Source: Prasinococcaceae sp. CCMP 1430 (taxonomy: Eukaryota > Prasinodermophyta > Palmophyllophyceae > Prasinococcales > Prasinococcaceae). From it: 53,231 nucleotides of DNA. Made by a program: the position numbers and the translations under genes. Positions 28,743-39,078 of this stretch are shown piece by piece. The notes beneath the pieces were generated by a model that was not told where the DNA came from, made no database searches, and saw only the letters and a list, made by a program, of their open reading frames with translations. The number at the start of each line of letters is the position of its first letter. Position 1 is the stretch's first letter. The stretch is taken from NCBI GenBank assembly GCA_013416795.1, contig RQSC01000032.1, positions 853,566 through 906,796 on the forward strand, written 5' to 3'.

Positions 28743-29070
28743 CACCTTGTCGCCGCGCGCGCTGGAGACGGGGGCGGGTAGCGCCCGGCAGCGCAGCGTC
28801 TCGCCGCGCCACCCACGCCAAGCGGGAGCGGTGCGGGCCCTGTGCGTCGCAGTGCCCCCGGCGGGGCGCTGCAGACCACCCCCCGCCGCGGCACGCGGCG
28901 GCCGCGCCGCTGCAGCGGCGCGAGTGCGCGCTGTCGCACAACTCTGGGCCGCGCGCGAATTTGAGCGCACGCGCCAAGGGGTGCTGATCATAGTGCGCGT
29001 GGAGCGCGCGGCGGCGCCCCCGCCACAGTAGCAACCTCCCCGGCGGGGACATCCGCGGCGGGGTTCATCG

Positions 29071-30556
29071 ATGGCGTGGCATGCGTTGCGCCGCGCTGCC
29101 GCCCGCGCGGCTCGCGCGGCCGGACTGCGCCACGTGCACCGCGCATGCGCGCCCGCTTCTTCAGGCGGGGGGGCCGCGCCATCACCGTTGCGCACAGCGG
29201 CGGCGCGCGCGTACGCGGCAGCGAAGCGCGGGCGGAGGAAGGTGTCCGCGGGCGTCCAGACGGGCGGTGCTACGCGCGACAGGGACGCGGCGCTCGCGGC
29301 AGCCATGCAACAGCTCGAGGCCAACTTTGGCGCTGGCGCGGTGATGCGCCTCGGCGATCAGGGCAGCAACGCGGACGCCATCGACGCCGTGTCGACTGGA
29401 TCGCTGCTGCTCGACCGCGCGCTGGGCGTCGGGGGGCTGCCGAAGGGGCGCGTGGTGGAGATCTACGGCCCCGAGGCGAGCGGCAAGACCACGCTCGCGC
29501 TGCACGCAGTCGCGGCCGCGCAGGCCGCCGGCGGCAACGCAGTATTCGTGGACGCTGAGCATGCTCTGGACACGCGCTACGCGTCCAAGCTCGGTTGCGA
29601 TGTTGGCGCGCTCGTGGTCGCGCAGCCGGATACGGGCGAGCAGGCGCTGGAGGTGGTGGATACGTTCGTGCGCAGCGCGAGCGTCGACGTGGTGGTGGTC
29701 GACTCGGTGGCCGCGCTTGTGCCGCGCGCCGAGCTCGAGGGTGAGATGGGCGATGCGCACATGGCACTTCAGGCGAGGCTCATGAGCCAGGCGCTGCGCA
29801 AGCTCACGCACTCGCTCGCGCGCTCCAACACGCTCATCATCTTTCTCAACCAGATCAGAAGCAAGGTGAACACTTTCGGCTATGGTCCCAACGAGGTCAC
29901 CGCCGGCGGCAATGCGCTTAAGTACTACTCGAGTGTTCGGCTCGACATCCGCCGCATCGGCAGCGTCAAGGGCAAGGGCGACGAGGTCGTCGGTTCGCAG
30001 GTGCGCATCAAGGTGGCCAAAAACAAGCTCGCGCCACCCTTCAAGACGGTCGAGCTGGAGATCGACTTCGGCAGGGGCCTCTCATGGGAGGCCGAGCTCA
30101 TCGATGTGGCGGCGAAGCATGGCATCGTGGCCAAGGCAGGCGCCTTCTTCAAGTACAAAGATCAGGTCATCGGGCAGGGCAAGGAGGCGGCTAAGAGGAG
30201 ACTGCGTGAAGACGAGGTGCGCCAGCCGCGAATACTCTCACTGTACCTCGCTCCACTTCACCGCCCGCGCGTTGGTGCCACGCTGACACGCAGCGCCGGC
30301 GCTTCGTCCGCCGCAGGAACTCGCGGATGAGCTCGAGGCGAAGGTGCGGGCGGTTTTGTTCCCCGAGGATGCCGAGCTCGAAGCTGCCGCCGCTGCATAT
30401 GACAATCCGAGCGGCGACAGCGACGGCGAGCAAGCGGAAAATGCCGGGAGTGAGGAAGAGGAGGAGGGGGAGGAGGAGGAGAGGTGCGGCGCCAGGCCCG
30501 ACGGCGAGGATGGCGGCAGTGCCCACAACGCGCCTCAGGTGGCAAGCTTATTATAG
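29071..30556 (+). CDS. RECA: Organellar RecA recombinase
   Basis: Bacterial-type RecA that catalyses strand exchange in homologous recombination of organelle DNA. Exon 1 is 29071-30216, the intron 30217-30316 (GTGCGC...GCAG, phase 0), exon 2 30317-30556; total about 461 aa. The first about 55 residues are Arg/Ala-rich without acidic residues, an organellar presequence (mitochondrial versus plastid undecided). The core shows [19 protein letters not shown], Walker [10 protein letters not shown] (about residues 133-141), [10 protein letters not shown], Walker B-like [31 protein letters not shown] (L2 region) and [15 protein letters not shown]. The C-terminal tail encoded by exon 2 is strongly acidic ([10 protein letters not shown]), as in bacterial RecA where it restrains activity. 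Complete by length and motifs. Confidence 0.93.
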
Positions 30557-30648
30557 CTCTTGCATGGCTGCGAGCACAGCACTCGGCACATCGCGCGCGC
30601 GCTAGCTGGACGTAACTTGCCTCACCACGCATCAGCCAGGCTGTCCCC

Positions 30649-31371
30649 TCACTCTTCCGGTTGTGCCATGCCGAGGCGCTCGAGCGTGGCCTGCTGCTCG
30701 GCCTCACTGAGCGCCATGAAATCAAAGATGCTCTTGTCACCTAGATCAGCCTCGACGGGCTGCGTCCACTTGCGCGCTCCGAAGGTCGCCATCGCAAGCA
30801 AAAGGAGCGTGGCGACGCCGCGCTCGGCGCCCTCGCCCAGCGCGCCTGTGAGGTGGCCCAGCAGACCAACGGGCAGTAGCGCGGCGATCACCGCGGCCTC
30901 CGCCTTGCCGTAGCACAAGCCCTCCTTGATCGCGAGGCCAGTGAGCGCAGCGAACATCGGGCCGACCAACCACACGCCCCAAGGGTGGGCGGCCACCCAC
31001 AGCGCGAGTGGAGCGTCACCCGCGAGCGCGAGCTTCGCCCCGAGCGACCCGACTGCACCCACGGCGTACAGCGCGAGGATAGCGTTCTTTATCTCCGCAG
31101 CGTACATGTGGACCATGACAAGTGCTCCGCCCAGGCCGAGAGCGCCTGTGAGGTACATCGTGTCGATCAAACCAGCGGGCGGGGCATCGGTGGCGAGCAC
31201 CACCGCAGTGCCGACGCAGAAGGCGGCGGTCGCCGCCGACAGCGCGCCGCGGTACAAGAAGACCTCGCGCTCGTCTTCAACTGTGAGCGTCCACTCGCCA
31301 AAGCGCCCGCGGAACGTGGGCCGGCCGGCGCCCTCGCCCGCGCCGGCGCCCGACCCCCGCCGGACGCGCAC
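30649..31371 (-). CDS. DUF2301-type integral membrane protein (plastid; 5' end unresolved)
   Basis: Multipass membrane protein of the DUF2301 family, conserved in cyanobacteria and plastid-bearing eukaryotes; function unknown. Matching features: GRFGEWTLTVEDEREVFLYR at the start of the domain, about six hydrophobic segments, TGLAIKEGLCYGKAEA, LLPVGLLGHLTGAL, and a C-terminal RKWTQPVEADLGDKSIFDFM. The stop is TGA at 30649-30651. The leftmost codon given is GTG; no ATG exists in this frame before a stop near 31420, so a short upstream exon (acceptor CTGCAG near 31395) or a sequence error must supply the start. The Arg/Ala/Gly-rich residues before GRFGEW look like a transit peptide. It is convergent with RecA and divergent from the MAM33 gene. 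Confidence 0.8.
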   Translation of the reverse strand: MRVRRGSGAGAGEGAGRPTFRGRFGEWTLTVEDEREVFLYRGALSAATAAFCVGTAVVLATDAPPAGLIDTMYLTGALGLGGALVMVHMYAAEIKNAILALYAVGAVGSLGAKLALAGDAPLALWVAAHPWGVWLVGPMFAALTGLAIKEGLCYGKAEAAVIAALLPVGLLGHLTGALGEGAERGVATLLLLAMATFGARKWTQPVEADLGDKSIFDFMALSEAEQQATLERLGMAQPEE

Positions 31372-31745
31372 TGTGGCGGCGCCGCCCGCGCTGCAGCGCC
31401 CGCACGCGCGCGCGCGCGCTCACATTCACATGTCCTCTCATCTCCACAAGTGGCAAGTGGCAAGCGCATGACACACACAGACTGGGAAGTGGAAGGAAGT
31501 ACAGTACAGTACTATGAATGCATTTAAACCTCTCATTTACCCACGGGCGATCTTGGGTGGCTTCGCATGCGTTTCGCCCCTGCCTTCGGGGCGCGCGCGC
31601 GCGGCGGGAGCGGCCTGGCTGGGGCTTGCGCCACCTCCCGCCAGAGCGAGCACGCGCTGCGCCCCATCCCACCCGCGGCCAGCCCTCCTCAACCCGCCTT
31701 CCCCCCCCCCCCGCTTGGTCGGTCTCCTCGACAAGGAGCGCATCG

Positions 31746-32868
31746 ATGATCCTCGCCCGCGGCGCCGCGCGCGTCGCGCTCACGCGCGGGCTCGCCGCCG
31801 CGGACAACAGTCCAGGAATTGCGCAATCGTAATGCGCGGGCGGCGGCGCGGCCACGCGGCGTGCGGGTGCGCGCACGTTCGCGTCGGACGGTGGGCTGGG
31901 CGAGGCTATCGCGGCAGAGCTGGAGGAGGAGGAGGGGAACGGCGCCGGCCTGAACGACGGGGTGCGTTCCGCGAGCGCTGCCGCCCGCAGCGACTCGCGC
32001 CCGCATGCTGCGACCCTCGCCTCGTCCGCAGCACAGCGCAATGGCGGAGCAGTGCACGCGCACGCGGCCAGCCAGCATGCTCGCCGTCGTCTCCTTTTGT
32101 CCGCCTTCGCATGCATCAGCGTGTCGATGCCCGAGTCGCTGACGCCCTTCCCCTACAAACGTGGTGTCGCTCCCGCAGCCGCCGCCTCCCAATGACTTCG
32201 TCGTTGAGCCGACCCCAGGCATGCGCAACGTGATCGCCAAGCGCTCCGTCGACGGCGACGACGTTACGGTCACCCTGGACGTGTTCGGAGAGACCGACGA
32301 CGTGGGCGAGCTGCCGCCGGAGCTCGGCGGGCCCGCGCCCGGCGACGATGAGGATGAGCCAGCGCGCTTCTTCACGGCGATGGTCAAGGTCGAGAGGGCC
32401 GGCGGCAAGGCCATGTCGTTCCAAGTGGAGCTCGAGCAGGGTGCGTGCGCCTCGCGCATCGTGCTACGATGTCAATGCGCGCGCACAAAGCTTGGACGCA
32501 TCCGAGGGGAGCGTCCCGTGGGGCCAGCGCGCAGTGGCGACGCTCGCGCGCCAAGCGAGCGACCGCACTGACACGCGCGCCCTCGTGCACCCGCACGCGC
32601 ACGCGCGATGCCCCTCTCGCACACAGACTCGTTCGAGGTCTTGAGTGCGCAGACCCCGCCTATGGATCTGGATGCCATCAACGACCAGCGCTACCTGTCG
32701 CCCGAGTACGAAAACCTCGCCGATTCGGTGCAGGACGCCGTCGTGGCCTTCCTTGCCGAGCGTGGCATGGACGAGGAGTTCTTCGGCTGGCTCTTCAACG
32801 CCGCCATCGACAAGGAGGAGGCCGAGTACGTCGAGTGGCTGCGCCGCGTCAAGGACTTCCTGGAGTGA
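31746..32868 (+). CDS. MAM33/p32 (mitochondrial glycoprotein family)
   Basis: Acidic mitochondrial-matrix p32/MAM33 homologue. Secure exons: one ending at 31961 (LGEAIAAELEEEEGNGAGLN), 32179-32440 (PPPPNDFVVEPTPGMRNVIA and GDDVTVTLDVFGETDDVGEL), and 32627-32868 (RYLSPEYENLADSVQDAVVA, FLAERGMDEEFFGWLF, KEEAEYVEWLRRVKDFLE). Introns 31962-32178 and 32441-32626 both start GTGCGT and match in phase (the second splits an Asp codon). The 5' end is odd: ATG 31746 (MILARGAARVALTRG) starts a good presequence, and RRAGARTFASDGG at about 31855-31890 looks like its continuation in the same frame, but a TAA at 31830-31832 separates them. An intron 31810-31917 would bypass it but removes coding-like residues; a small indel is an alternative. 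Confidence 0.82.
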
Positions 32869-33065
32869 CAGGGTACATCGGATTCGACGAGGCGCGCGAG
32901 TGCGTGGCACGCCTCGTCAGGTTGGTCGCCGAGCAGGAGGGTAAAGAGTATCTATCAGAGGCCATTATTCTTACTTCGCGAGAGTCACGCATGCGAATAT
33001 GTACATGTGTCACAACAGTTTTGCGCTCCAGGCGCTCGCCTGCGCGGTGCGCACGAGCGGCGACG

Positions 33066-33723
33066 TCACCGACACTTCTTGTCCTCGTCATCGCCCCTCA
33101 AGGGGTACGCACTGCTGGCGGCGGCCGCGCGGCTGCAGTCGGATCCGCGACGCGGCATTGCGCGGAGAGCGCGTCGCAGCGACAGGGCACACGCACGCGA
33201 GCGTTAGCGCGTCGCACAGGGCACGAGCACCGTGCGCGCGTGCACCCACGCGCTTGCAGGTTCGGCCACGTACCTGATGGGCGCCTGTGGCCACCGCCGC
33301 GGCGCAGTTGGCGGCAGCAATGCAATCGCCATCGTCACTACGCGGGCCACCGCAGCGACGACGGCCTTCACCAGCAAAACGATTTTGCCAGCGACCCAGA
33401 CGAGCATCTTGAGCAAAGCCATCGCCGCAGCCGCCTTCTTCGGCTGCCGGTAGCGCTCCTTGCGCCGCGCACGGGCACGGGCCTGCTGATGCTGGTATGC
33501 ATCGATGTCGTCGATCGAGATCTCACGTGTCTGCGCCAGGCAGGCAGGGGCACGCATGCGTGCATTACGTCAGCGGGCGTTCGAGCAGGAGAACGCGAAC
33601 GCCGGCAGCGCTGCTGGCGCCGCAGGCACGCGCGCGCGCGCGCACCTCTCCTGTGTCGGGATGCTTGAAGCGGACCACGCGCGTGGGATCGGCCGGCGTG
33701 CGCGCCGCGACGAGCCTCTCCAT
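33066..33723 (-). CDS. Small membrane protein, family not recognised
   Basis: Predicted from three short exons with compatible phases: 33723-33646 (MERLVAARTPADPTRVVRFK then HPDTGE), 33530-33274 (TREISIDDIDAYQHQQARAR, basic segment, then a hydrophobic stretch) and 33111-33066 (ending GDDEDKKCR). Introns are 33645-33531 (GTGCGC...GCAG) and 33273-33112 (GTACGT...GCAG). The total is 126 aa. A helix of about 35 residues (ALLKMLVWVAGKIVLLVKAV and onward) is amphipathic-to-hydrophobic and flanked by Arg/Lys, suggesting a tail-anchored or single-pass protein. The last exon is inferred from phase and a protein-like acidic tail; reading through instead gives a different 118-residue C-terminal variant. 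Function unknown. Confidence 0.55.
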
Positions 33724-34104
33724 GGGGGGCAACGGCCCGCGGCGGAGCACGCGCCCTCCCCCCCCGCGTGCCTCGCGGCGCCTCGCACGCGTGCTCGCAG
33801 GCGCGCGCTGTGGCACCCGCCGCCCGCCGCCTGCGTGAGCGCTGCGGGAGGGCGCGCTGCCACGCCCGCTGAGCCGCGCCGGTGTGCCGCATGCCGCTGC
33901 GCTCACCCTTCAGTAATCCCCAAGCGCGGAATTCGAGCGCGCACGCGCGCTTGCGTCCTCGGGGAACGGCGCGGCTGGCTGGGGGGCGCAGGAGGACGTC
34001 GTGTGCTTGCGGATGGGTGGGGTGGGGTGGGGTAGGTGACGGCACAGCGCGCGCGGGAGCGCGCCCCGGGCGCCTCGGGAGAGCCCCCCCCCGGGCGTCG
34101 CGGC
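33724..34104. promoter_or_regulatory. Divergent spacer before the FHIP-like gene
   Basis: A GC-rich 381-bp spacer lies between divergent starts. It has a short tandem GGTGG run (about 34014-34034) and several GCGC runs. No telo-box and no further gene were seen. Confidence 0.4.
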
Positions 34105-36537
34105 ATGCTCGGGAGGCTGCGCAATGTGGTCAACCCGGCGCTCGCTGGCGGCGGCCGCGGGCCGGGCGGCAGCGCGCACGGCGGCGGCGCGTACAGCGGC
34201 AGCGCCGAGGCGCGCTGGCAGGCGTTCGTCAACGACTGCAAGAGCGCGTCGGCTTACTACGCGCAGGGCGGTGCCGCAGGGGGTGAAGTGAAGGCGAATG
34301 CGGCGGCCATCGCGTTCGCCCGCGTCGTCGACGCACTGCTCACAGAGTCAGAGGCGGCCGCTGCGCGCGACGAGGCGTTCCTTATCGGAAAACTCCTGGA
34401 GGCGTTCCTCGAGCGCAAGGTCATGGAGGCAGTCTGCCTGGGAGTCATGAGCTGCTCTGCGCTTGGCCTCGGCAGCGGGCGCTGCACGCCCGCCGCAGCC
34501 GCCTCAGCGCTGTCCGCGATGTCCCGCCTGGTTGGGCGCTCCGACGCCGACGCGTTGTTGCCCCACAACGCCGTGCACAGGCCGCTCGCGCTGCTTCTGG
34601 AGCGATCGGGCCAGCTCGGGGACAGCGTGGCGGCGGTGGCGCGCGCAGCGAAGGCTTCAACAGGTGCGGATGCCACGGTCGCCTTCGCTCCGTGCGAGGA
34701 GCTCATCGCACTCACCAACGCGTGCGCGTCCAAGCTCATCCAGGCGCCGCACCTGAACGTGGCGTTCGGCGGCACTGAGCGCGCGCACTCGATGATGCTC
34801 GACGTGCTCGTCCCGTTTCTGTCCCTCGACGGCGAGGCTGGGGACAACGCACGCACCGGCCTCATGCGCTGCCTGCAAGCGGTCGTGCACGAGGGCGTTG
34901 CCTGCGTGGGTGCGGCCCCGCGTGTGAGCGCCGCGCTTGCGAAGGCGCTCGAGGCAGCCGTCGCAGAAGCCGCGACGCACGCGGAGCGCGCACCGCAGGG
35001 CGTGCGTTGCAACCACCTCGATATGAGTGAGCTCGAGGAGAGATGGGAGTACATCATCATGGTCACGCAGGTGACTGGCGGCGGGCAGCTCGAGGCCGTC
35101 ACAGGGAATGACTCCGACGGGTCGAGCGCAGGGCCCGCCTCGCTCGAGCTGGCCCTGGCGTTGTCCGACGCGCTGTCGTCGCGGCTGGTATCCGTGTGCA
35201 GCAGCCTCGGTGCAGGCGCGTCCTCCCGGAGCGCGAGCTGGCGGCGCGGCGCACTCGAAGCCTTTCGCCGGCTGGTGGTGGCAGCGTGCGCACGTGGCGC
35301 GAGAATGCTAGGTAGCACGCTCGTAGAGCGCCTCGCCGGCAGCGAGGACGCGCGCGTGGCGCTCGCAAGCTGCCTGCGCGCGGAGGCGGGCGATGGCAGA
35401 GACAGCGGGTCTGACGGTGCCGATACTGAAGGAGCTGTGGCACTGGCAGCCGCGCGGCTCGTAGAAGCACTCTGCTCGGCAGCAGCGGTGTTCGATCTGC
35501 CCGCAGCTGAGAGGTCCATCGCCGTTGGCGAGGGCGTGACTCCAGCTTCGGGAGCCAAGGAGTCGAGGGCGGGTGCAGACGATGCGAGTGACGGACGACC
35601 GCACGCGCCAGAGCGTCCGCTGTCGTCGCTTGTTGACTGGTGGGGGGAGGGCCCGGCCTGGACCGCCTGTCGACCTGATGACTCCCCCGACGCTGGTTCG
35701 GGCGGGGGCGATTGCGCGAGCGGGAATGGTGGCAATGATGAGGCCATTGCGTTCGTGTCACCGGCAGGTACGACGCAGGTGCGCCTGCCCGCGCTGGCTG
35801 GCTCGTTCGCATCCGCAGTTTTTGGCTTCCATGCCAGCTCGGCTCGGGCTGAAGCCGCAGCACCTGCGGGTAGCGCCACGGCGCTCGTAGCGCGGCTTGG
35901 CGTAGACGCGGCTGTCGAGGGCGATGACCCGGCGTCGACGTGCTCCGGCATCCCGATGTCTAGCGGGCAGGCGGACGCGCGCGAGGCCTACGCTGCGTAC
36001 CTCGCGGACGCACGCGACGCGCTGCGGCGGAGAGCAATTGCCGCGCGCACAAAGCGCTGTCGGGTGACCGACAGCGGCGTGCGCTCTGGCACTTCCGCCC
36101 CGGCACTGTCCACCACCTCGGCCTGTTCGGAGCTCTTCACCGCCGTTTCAGCTCGGCTTGCCAGCGCGCTCACCAACGAGCCGGCGCTTAATGCGGCACT
36201 CACCGCGGCGGTGGCCAGTCTGGCGACCTCGCTCGACGCGAGTGTGCACGTCGCCGTGCTTGGTGCGCGCTCGCCTGTCCTGGAAGCGCTGGTAGCTGCC
36301 GCCAGCTGTGCGTCGGAAACAGCCGGCAAGGTGGGCGCCAGGGAGTGGGCCTTGCGTGTGGAGGCCTGTGAGAGCGCGATGGGGGGTGGCGGCGGCGGTG
36401 CGCAATTCGCACGTGACGCCGAGCAGCGCATGGCAGCGGGGACGGTCGTCGTCAAGCACGCGTGCCTCGAGCTGCAGGCAACCGCTGCGGCCAAGGCCGT
36501 GCTCATGACGCTCGATGCCGCGTGCCGGTCGGCCTGA
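34105..36537 (+). CDS. FHIP family (RAI16-like, UPF0518) protein
   Basis: Intronless 810-aa alpha-helical protein. ATG 34105 (MLGRLRNVVNPAL) is preferred to the GTG that opens the frame. The N-terminal third follows the FTS-Hook-interacting protein (FHIP/FAM160) layout: a short MLxRL start, ARWQAFVNDCKSASAYYAQ, a helical repeat, ADALLPHNAVHRPLALLLE (matching the LLPHxxVHRP motif of the family) and EELIALTNACASKLIQAPHL. In animals and fungi FHIP links Hook adaptors and dynein to early endosomes; plants keep homologues of less certain role. The central region (about residues 450-620) is disordered and acidic, and the C-terminal helices end ATAAAKAVLMTLDAACRSA. TGTAA begins 2 nt after the stop. 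Confidence 0.75.
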   Translation: MLGRLRNVVNPALAGGGRGPGGSAHGGGAYSGSAEARWQAFVNDCKSASAYYAQGGAAGGEVKANAAAIAFARVVDALLTESEAAAARDEAFLIGKLLEAFLERKVMEAVCLGVMSCSALGLGSGRCTPAAAASALSAMSRLVGRSDADALLPHNAVHRPLALLLERSGQLGDSVAAVARAAKASTGADATVAFAPCEELIALTNACASKLIQAPHLNVAFGGTERAHSMMLDVLVPFLSLDGEAGDNARTGLMRCLQAVVHEGVACVGAAPRVSAALAKALEAAVAEAATHAERAPQGVRCNHLDMSELEERWEYIIMVTQVTGGGQLEAVTGNDSDGSSAGPASLELALALSDALSSRLVSVCSSLGAGASSRSASWRRGALEAFRRLVVAACARGARMLGSTLVERLAGSEDARVALASCLRAEAGDGRDSGSDGADTEGAVALAAARLVEALCSAAAVFDLPAAERSIAVGEGVTPASGAKESRAGADDASDGRPHAPERPLSSLVDWWGEGPAWTACRPDDSPDAGSGGGDCASGNGGNDEAIAFVSPAGTTQVRLPALAGSFASAVFGFHASSARAEAAAPAGSATALVARLGVDAAVEGDDPASTCSGIPMSSGQADAREAYAAYLADARDALRRRAIAARTKRCRVTDSGVRSGTSAPALSTTSACSELFTAVSARLASALTNEPALNAALTAAVASLATSLDASVHVAVLGARSPVLEALVAAASCASETAGKVGAREWALRVEACESAMGGGGGGAQFARDAEQRMAAGTVVVKHACLELQATAAAKAVLMTLDAACRSA

Positions 36538-36538
36538 T

Positions 36539-36543
36539 TGTAA
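36539..36543 (+). terminator. Candidate TGTAA polyadenylation signal of the FHIP-like gene
   Basis: TGTAA lies almost directly after the stop, in an AT-rich 3' region that also contains a second TGT-rich patch (tacctgtgatttgtac). The convergent neighbour's stop is only 74 bp away. Confidence 0.4.
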
Positions 36544-36610
36544 ATACCTGTGATTTGTACTTTCATGTGAGTGCTCTAAACTATTGCGTGGACCCGAGGG
36601 GTAGGCCCAC

Positions 36611-37998
36611 TCAGGCGATCCGCGGGCGTCGTAGGCCGACCGCCGCGGCAGTCTCGCTGACCGTGACCAGCCCGCCGCCGCCCCCACACAGGCGAATCGC
36701 CGCACCGGCCAGTGCCGCGACCACCACCCGCAGATCGGACCGAGGGATGTCGGGGGAGACGAGCCTCACAAGGCGTACGAGCCCTGCGGCATCAACGCCT
36801 CCTGCGCTCTCGAGCAGCTTCTGTGCACGCGCTGCGCCGTCCGTGTTTGTTGCTGCAGCGTGCCGCAGGCGCCTGAGGGCCAGCAGCAGCGTTCGCACAT
36901 GCGAGCGGCCGCCATCGGCCGCGTGAGCGCCAGCGGCGTGCGCGGCCGCACAAGCCTCCACCTGCGTGCCGAGCGAGGACAGACCGAGAGCGCGTGCGAG
37001 CGCACTGGTCGCATCCTGCGTCTCACTCGCAAGCATCATCGCGATGAAGTATGCCTGCGAGGAGTCGTCCGCGTCGGGCACGGCCGCGAGAAGCATGCGG
37101 CGAAGTGTTCCTGCATCGGCCTCGTGCGCCTTGGTGGCACCGCAGCGGAGCGCAAGTGTGGCCAGCTCGCGCTTTGTCTCCGCCGCAAACTCGAGCACCG
37201 CTGTGAAAGGGTCGCCCCCAGAGACGCGCGGAGGCGCGCTTTCGCCGCCCGCGTCAAGCTCGCCCGCGAGCACGAGATGCGCGGCGCTTGTCTCCACGCT
37301 GCGCCTCGTTGCGGCATCATCGCCGGAGCCGGCGGTCGAGCCAATCACCGCGTATACGCGGCGCGTGTCGGCATCCACCGCCAGCAGGGCGCTGCCATAC
37401 ACGCGCTCCAGATCCCACGCCCTCGCACTGGCCAGCGCGGCCGCGGCTGCTCTGCTGCCCGTGCCCTGCTTGCTGCGCTTGGCGCACTTGACCGGCAGCG
37501 CCGCGGCCGCCGCGGCGCGATCGCGCGCCTCGGACTGCTCGGCGGTCATGTTGAGGTACGCGCCACCGCCGAGGGTCACACTGGAGCGGTACAGTGCCGC
37601 CTGCCGTACGCGCGTGCGCGCTCTCGCTGTCAGCGCCGGCGCGCGGGACCGCCACGGGGGGGCGCGAGCGCGAGCCAACGAGCACCCGGTGGCTACGCGT
37701 CGGCAGGCGCCCGGCCGCTCACCTTATGGTCGTGCTCGCGCTGCGCGGCATCGTCCGTAGCCCCAAGGCCGCCGGTCTCACCCCGCGCCTCGGCATCCCG
37801 CCAGTACGCCTCCACGGCCGCCGTCGCCTGGCGCGAGGCGAGCGTCGCCCGCAGCGCGTCGCCTCCCTCGGCGATGGCGGCGAGCGCCCCGCGGTCCGTC
37901 TCCCTGCCGGGCACGTCGCACTTCCAGTCGCCGCGCACGTTGTCGCCGTATATCGCCGCCGCGCCGTGCGCCGACGGGCGCCACCCCGGCCTCCCCAT
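36611..37998 (-). CDS. Conserved-looking protein of unknown function, two exons
   Basis: I do not recognise the family. Exon 1 (37998-37723) begins ATG (MGRPGWRPSAHGAAAIYGDN) and contains VRGDWKCDVPGRETDRGALA and VEAYWRDAEARGETGGLG. A 122-bp intron (37722-37601, GTGAGC...GGCAG, phase 0) leads to exon 2 (37600-36611) starting AALYRSSVTLGGGAYLNMTA. The total is 421 aa. The middle has a beta-like patch (VYGSALLAVDADTRRVYAVI) and the rest is mostly Ala-rich helices (FAAETKRELATLALRCGATK; SSQAYFIAMMLASETQDATS), ending in a Gly-rich loop and VGLRRPRIA. There are no TM segments and no catalytic motif I can name. An alternative start is the in-frame ATG at 38115. It is convergent with the FHIP-like gene. 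Confidence 0.65.
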
Positions 37999-38480
37999 CC
38001 CCGCCCCGCGCTCCCTCCCTCCCCACCCACCCACTCGCGCACACACCCGCGCGACCGCGCACGCGCAGTGCCACGCACCGCACCGCACCGCACCGCACCG
38101 CACGCGCGCGCGCATTTGAAAAAAAAAAATGTGGACACCCCAACAAAACAAGCAAAGACCAACCGCCTTTTTTTTCCCCCAACTGTCGGTTGGTTTGCGT
38201 TCGTGCGAACGCCAGCCAGCGCTGAAGACACCCGTCTCGTTTTCCTCGCGTTCCGGTCAAAACGAAAAAAAAAAAAGTGCGAGCTCGGCGCGTCGCGTCT
38301 TAAGAGGGGGGATGGCCACATCCAGCTCGCCGCGATCCCGGCGGCCGTCGCGGGGCGCTTCGCGGCCCGCTCGCCCAGCAACACATGGCGCCGCCGCAAG
38401 ACGCCGCGCCGCGCCGCGACAAGCCAGCCAGCCAGGGGGGGGGGGGAGGGAAGGAAGGGGGCGCGCTCGGTCGACGGCGT

Positions 38481-38690
38481 TTCGCGTTGATTTTGGCCTT
38501 GTTGTGGCATCGCGGCCGCCTGGACTAAAAAAACTTGGTATCGCGCGGCCTGTTCCCCCGCCGGGCCGGCCCGCCATCGATAGCGATTCGCGTTGATTTC
38601 GGCCTCGTTGTGTCACCGCGGCCGCCCGGACTAAAAAACTTGGTATCGCGCGGCGTGTTCCCGCGCCGGGGCCGGCTTCCGGGGGGGCTG
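38481..38690. repeat. About 106-bp tandem duplication
   Basis: Copy 1 starts TTCGCGTTGATTTTGGCC at 38481 and copy 2 TTCGCGTTGATTTCGGCC at 38587. Both continue with a CGCGGCCGCC...GGACTAAAAAA(A)CTTGGTATCGCGCGG core and a C/G-rich tail, with scattered substitutions. The divergence suggests an old or diverging repeat family. No ORF is shared. Confidence 0.85.
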
Positions 38691-39078
38691 TTTTTTTTTC
38701 CCAGCGGATGACCCGCGTGTGGCTGCCATTTCATCGCGCTCGCGCGCGCGCGCGCGCGCGCGTTTGAGGTCTCGTCGCGGCAGGGTCTGAGAGAGCCCGC
38801 GCGCCACTATGATTTACGTAGACGCAGAAGCTCGATCAAAGCTCATGTGAAAAAGTGATTTCACTCGGAAGTGTTTGGCAGAAATTGCGGGCGAAAATGC
38901 GGCGCCGCGAATGCGCATTGATGTGAGATCCAGCCACCGAAAAAACCGCGCGGTTTCATTTTTTTTTTTGTGCTCCGGGCGGGGTGGCGCGGCGCGGGAG
39001 CGGGACGGGCGACGGGTTAGGGTTACGGGAAAGACGCGCGCGCGCGCGCGCGTGGCGCGCGTGGCGGGCGCGCGCGCG

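Noticed and set aside
28743-28991. N-terminal extension of the PSMG4-like protein from ATG 28991
   Set aside because: Not excluded, but the family is about 120-150 aa and the added part is Arg/Ala-rich with no conserved pattern, so the shorter start was used.
38076-38100. CACCG tandem repeats as a possible CRISPR or telomere array
   Set aside because: A simple 5-bp microsatellite with no spacers; five copies only.
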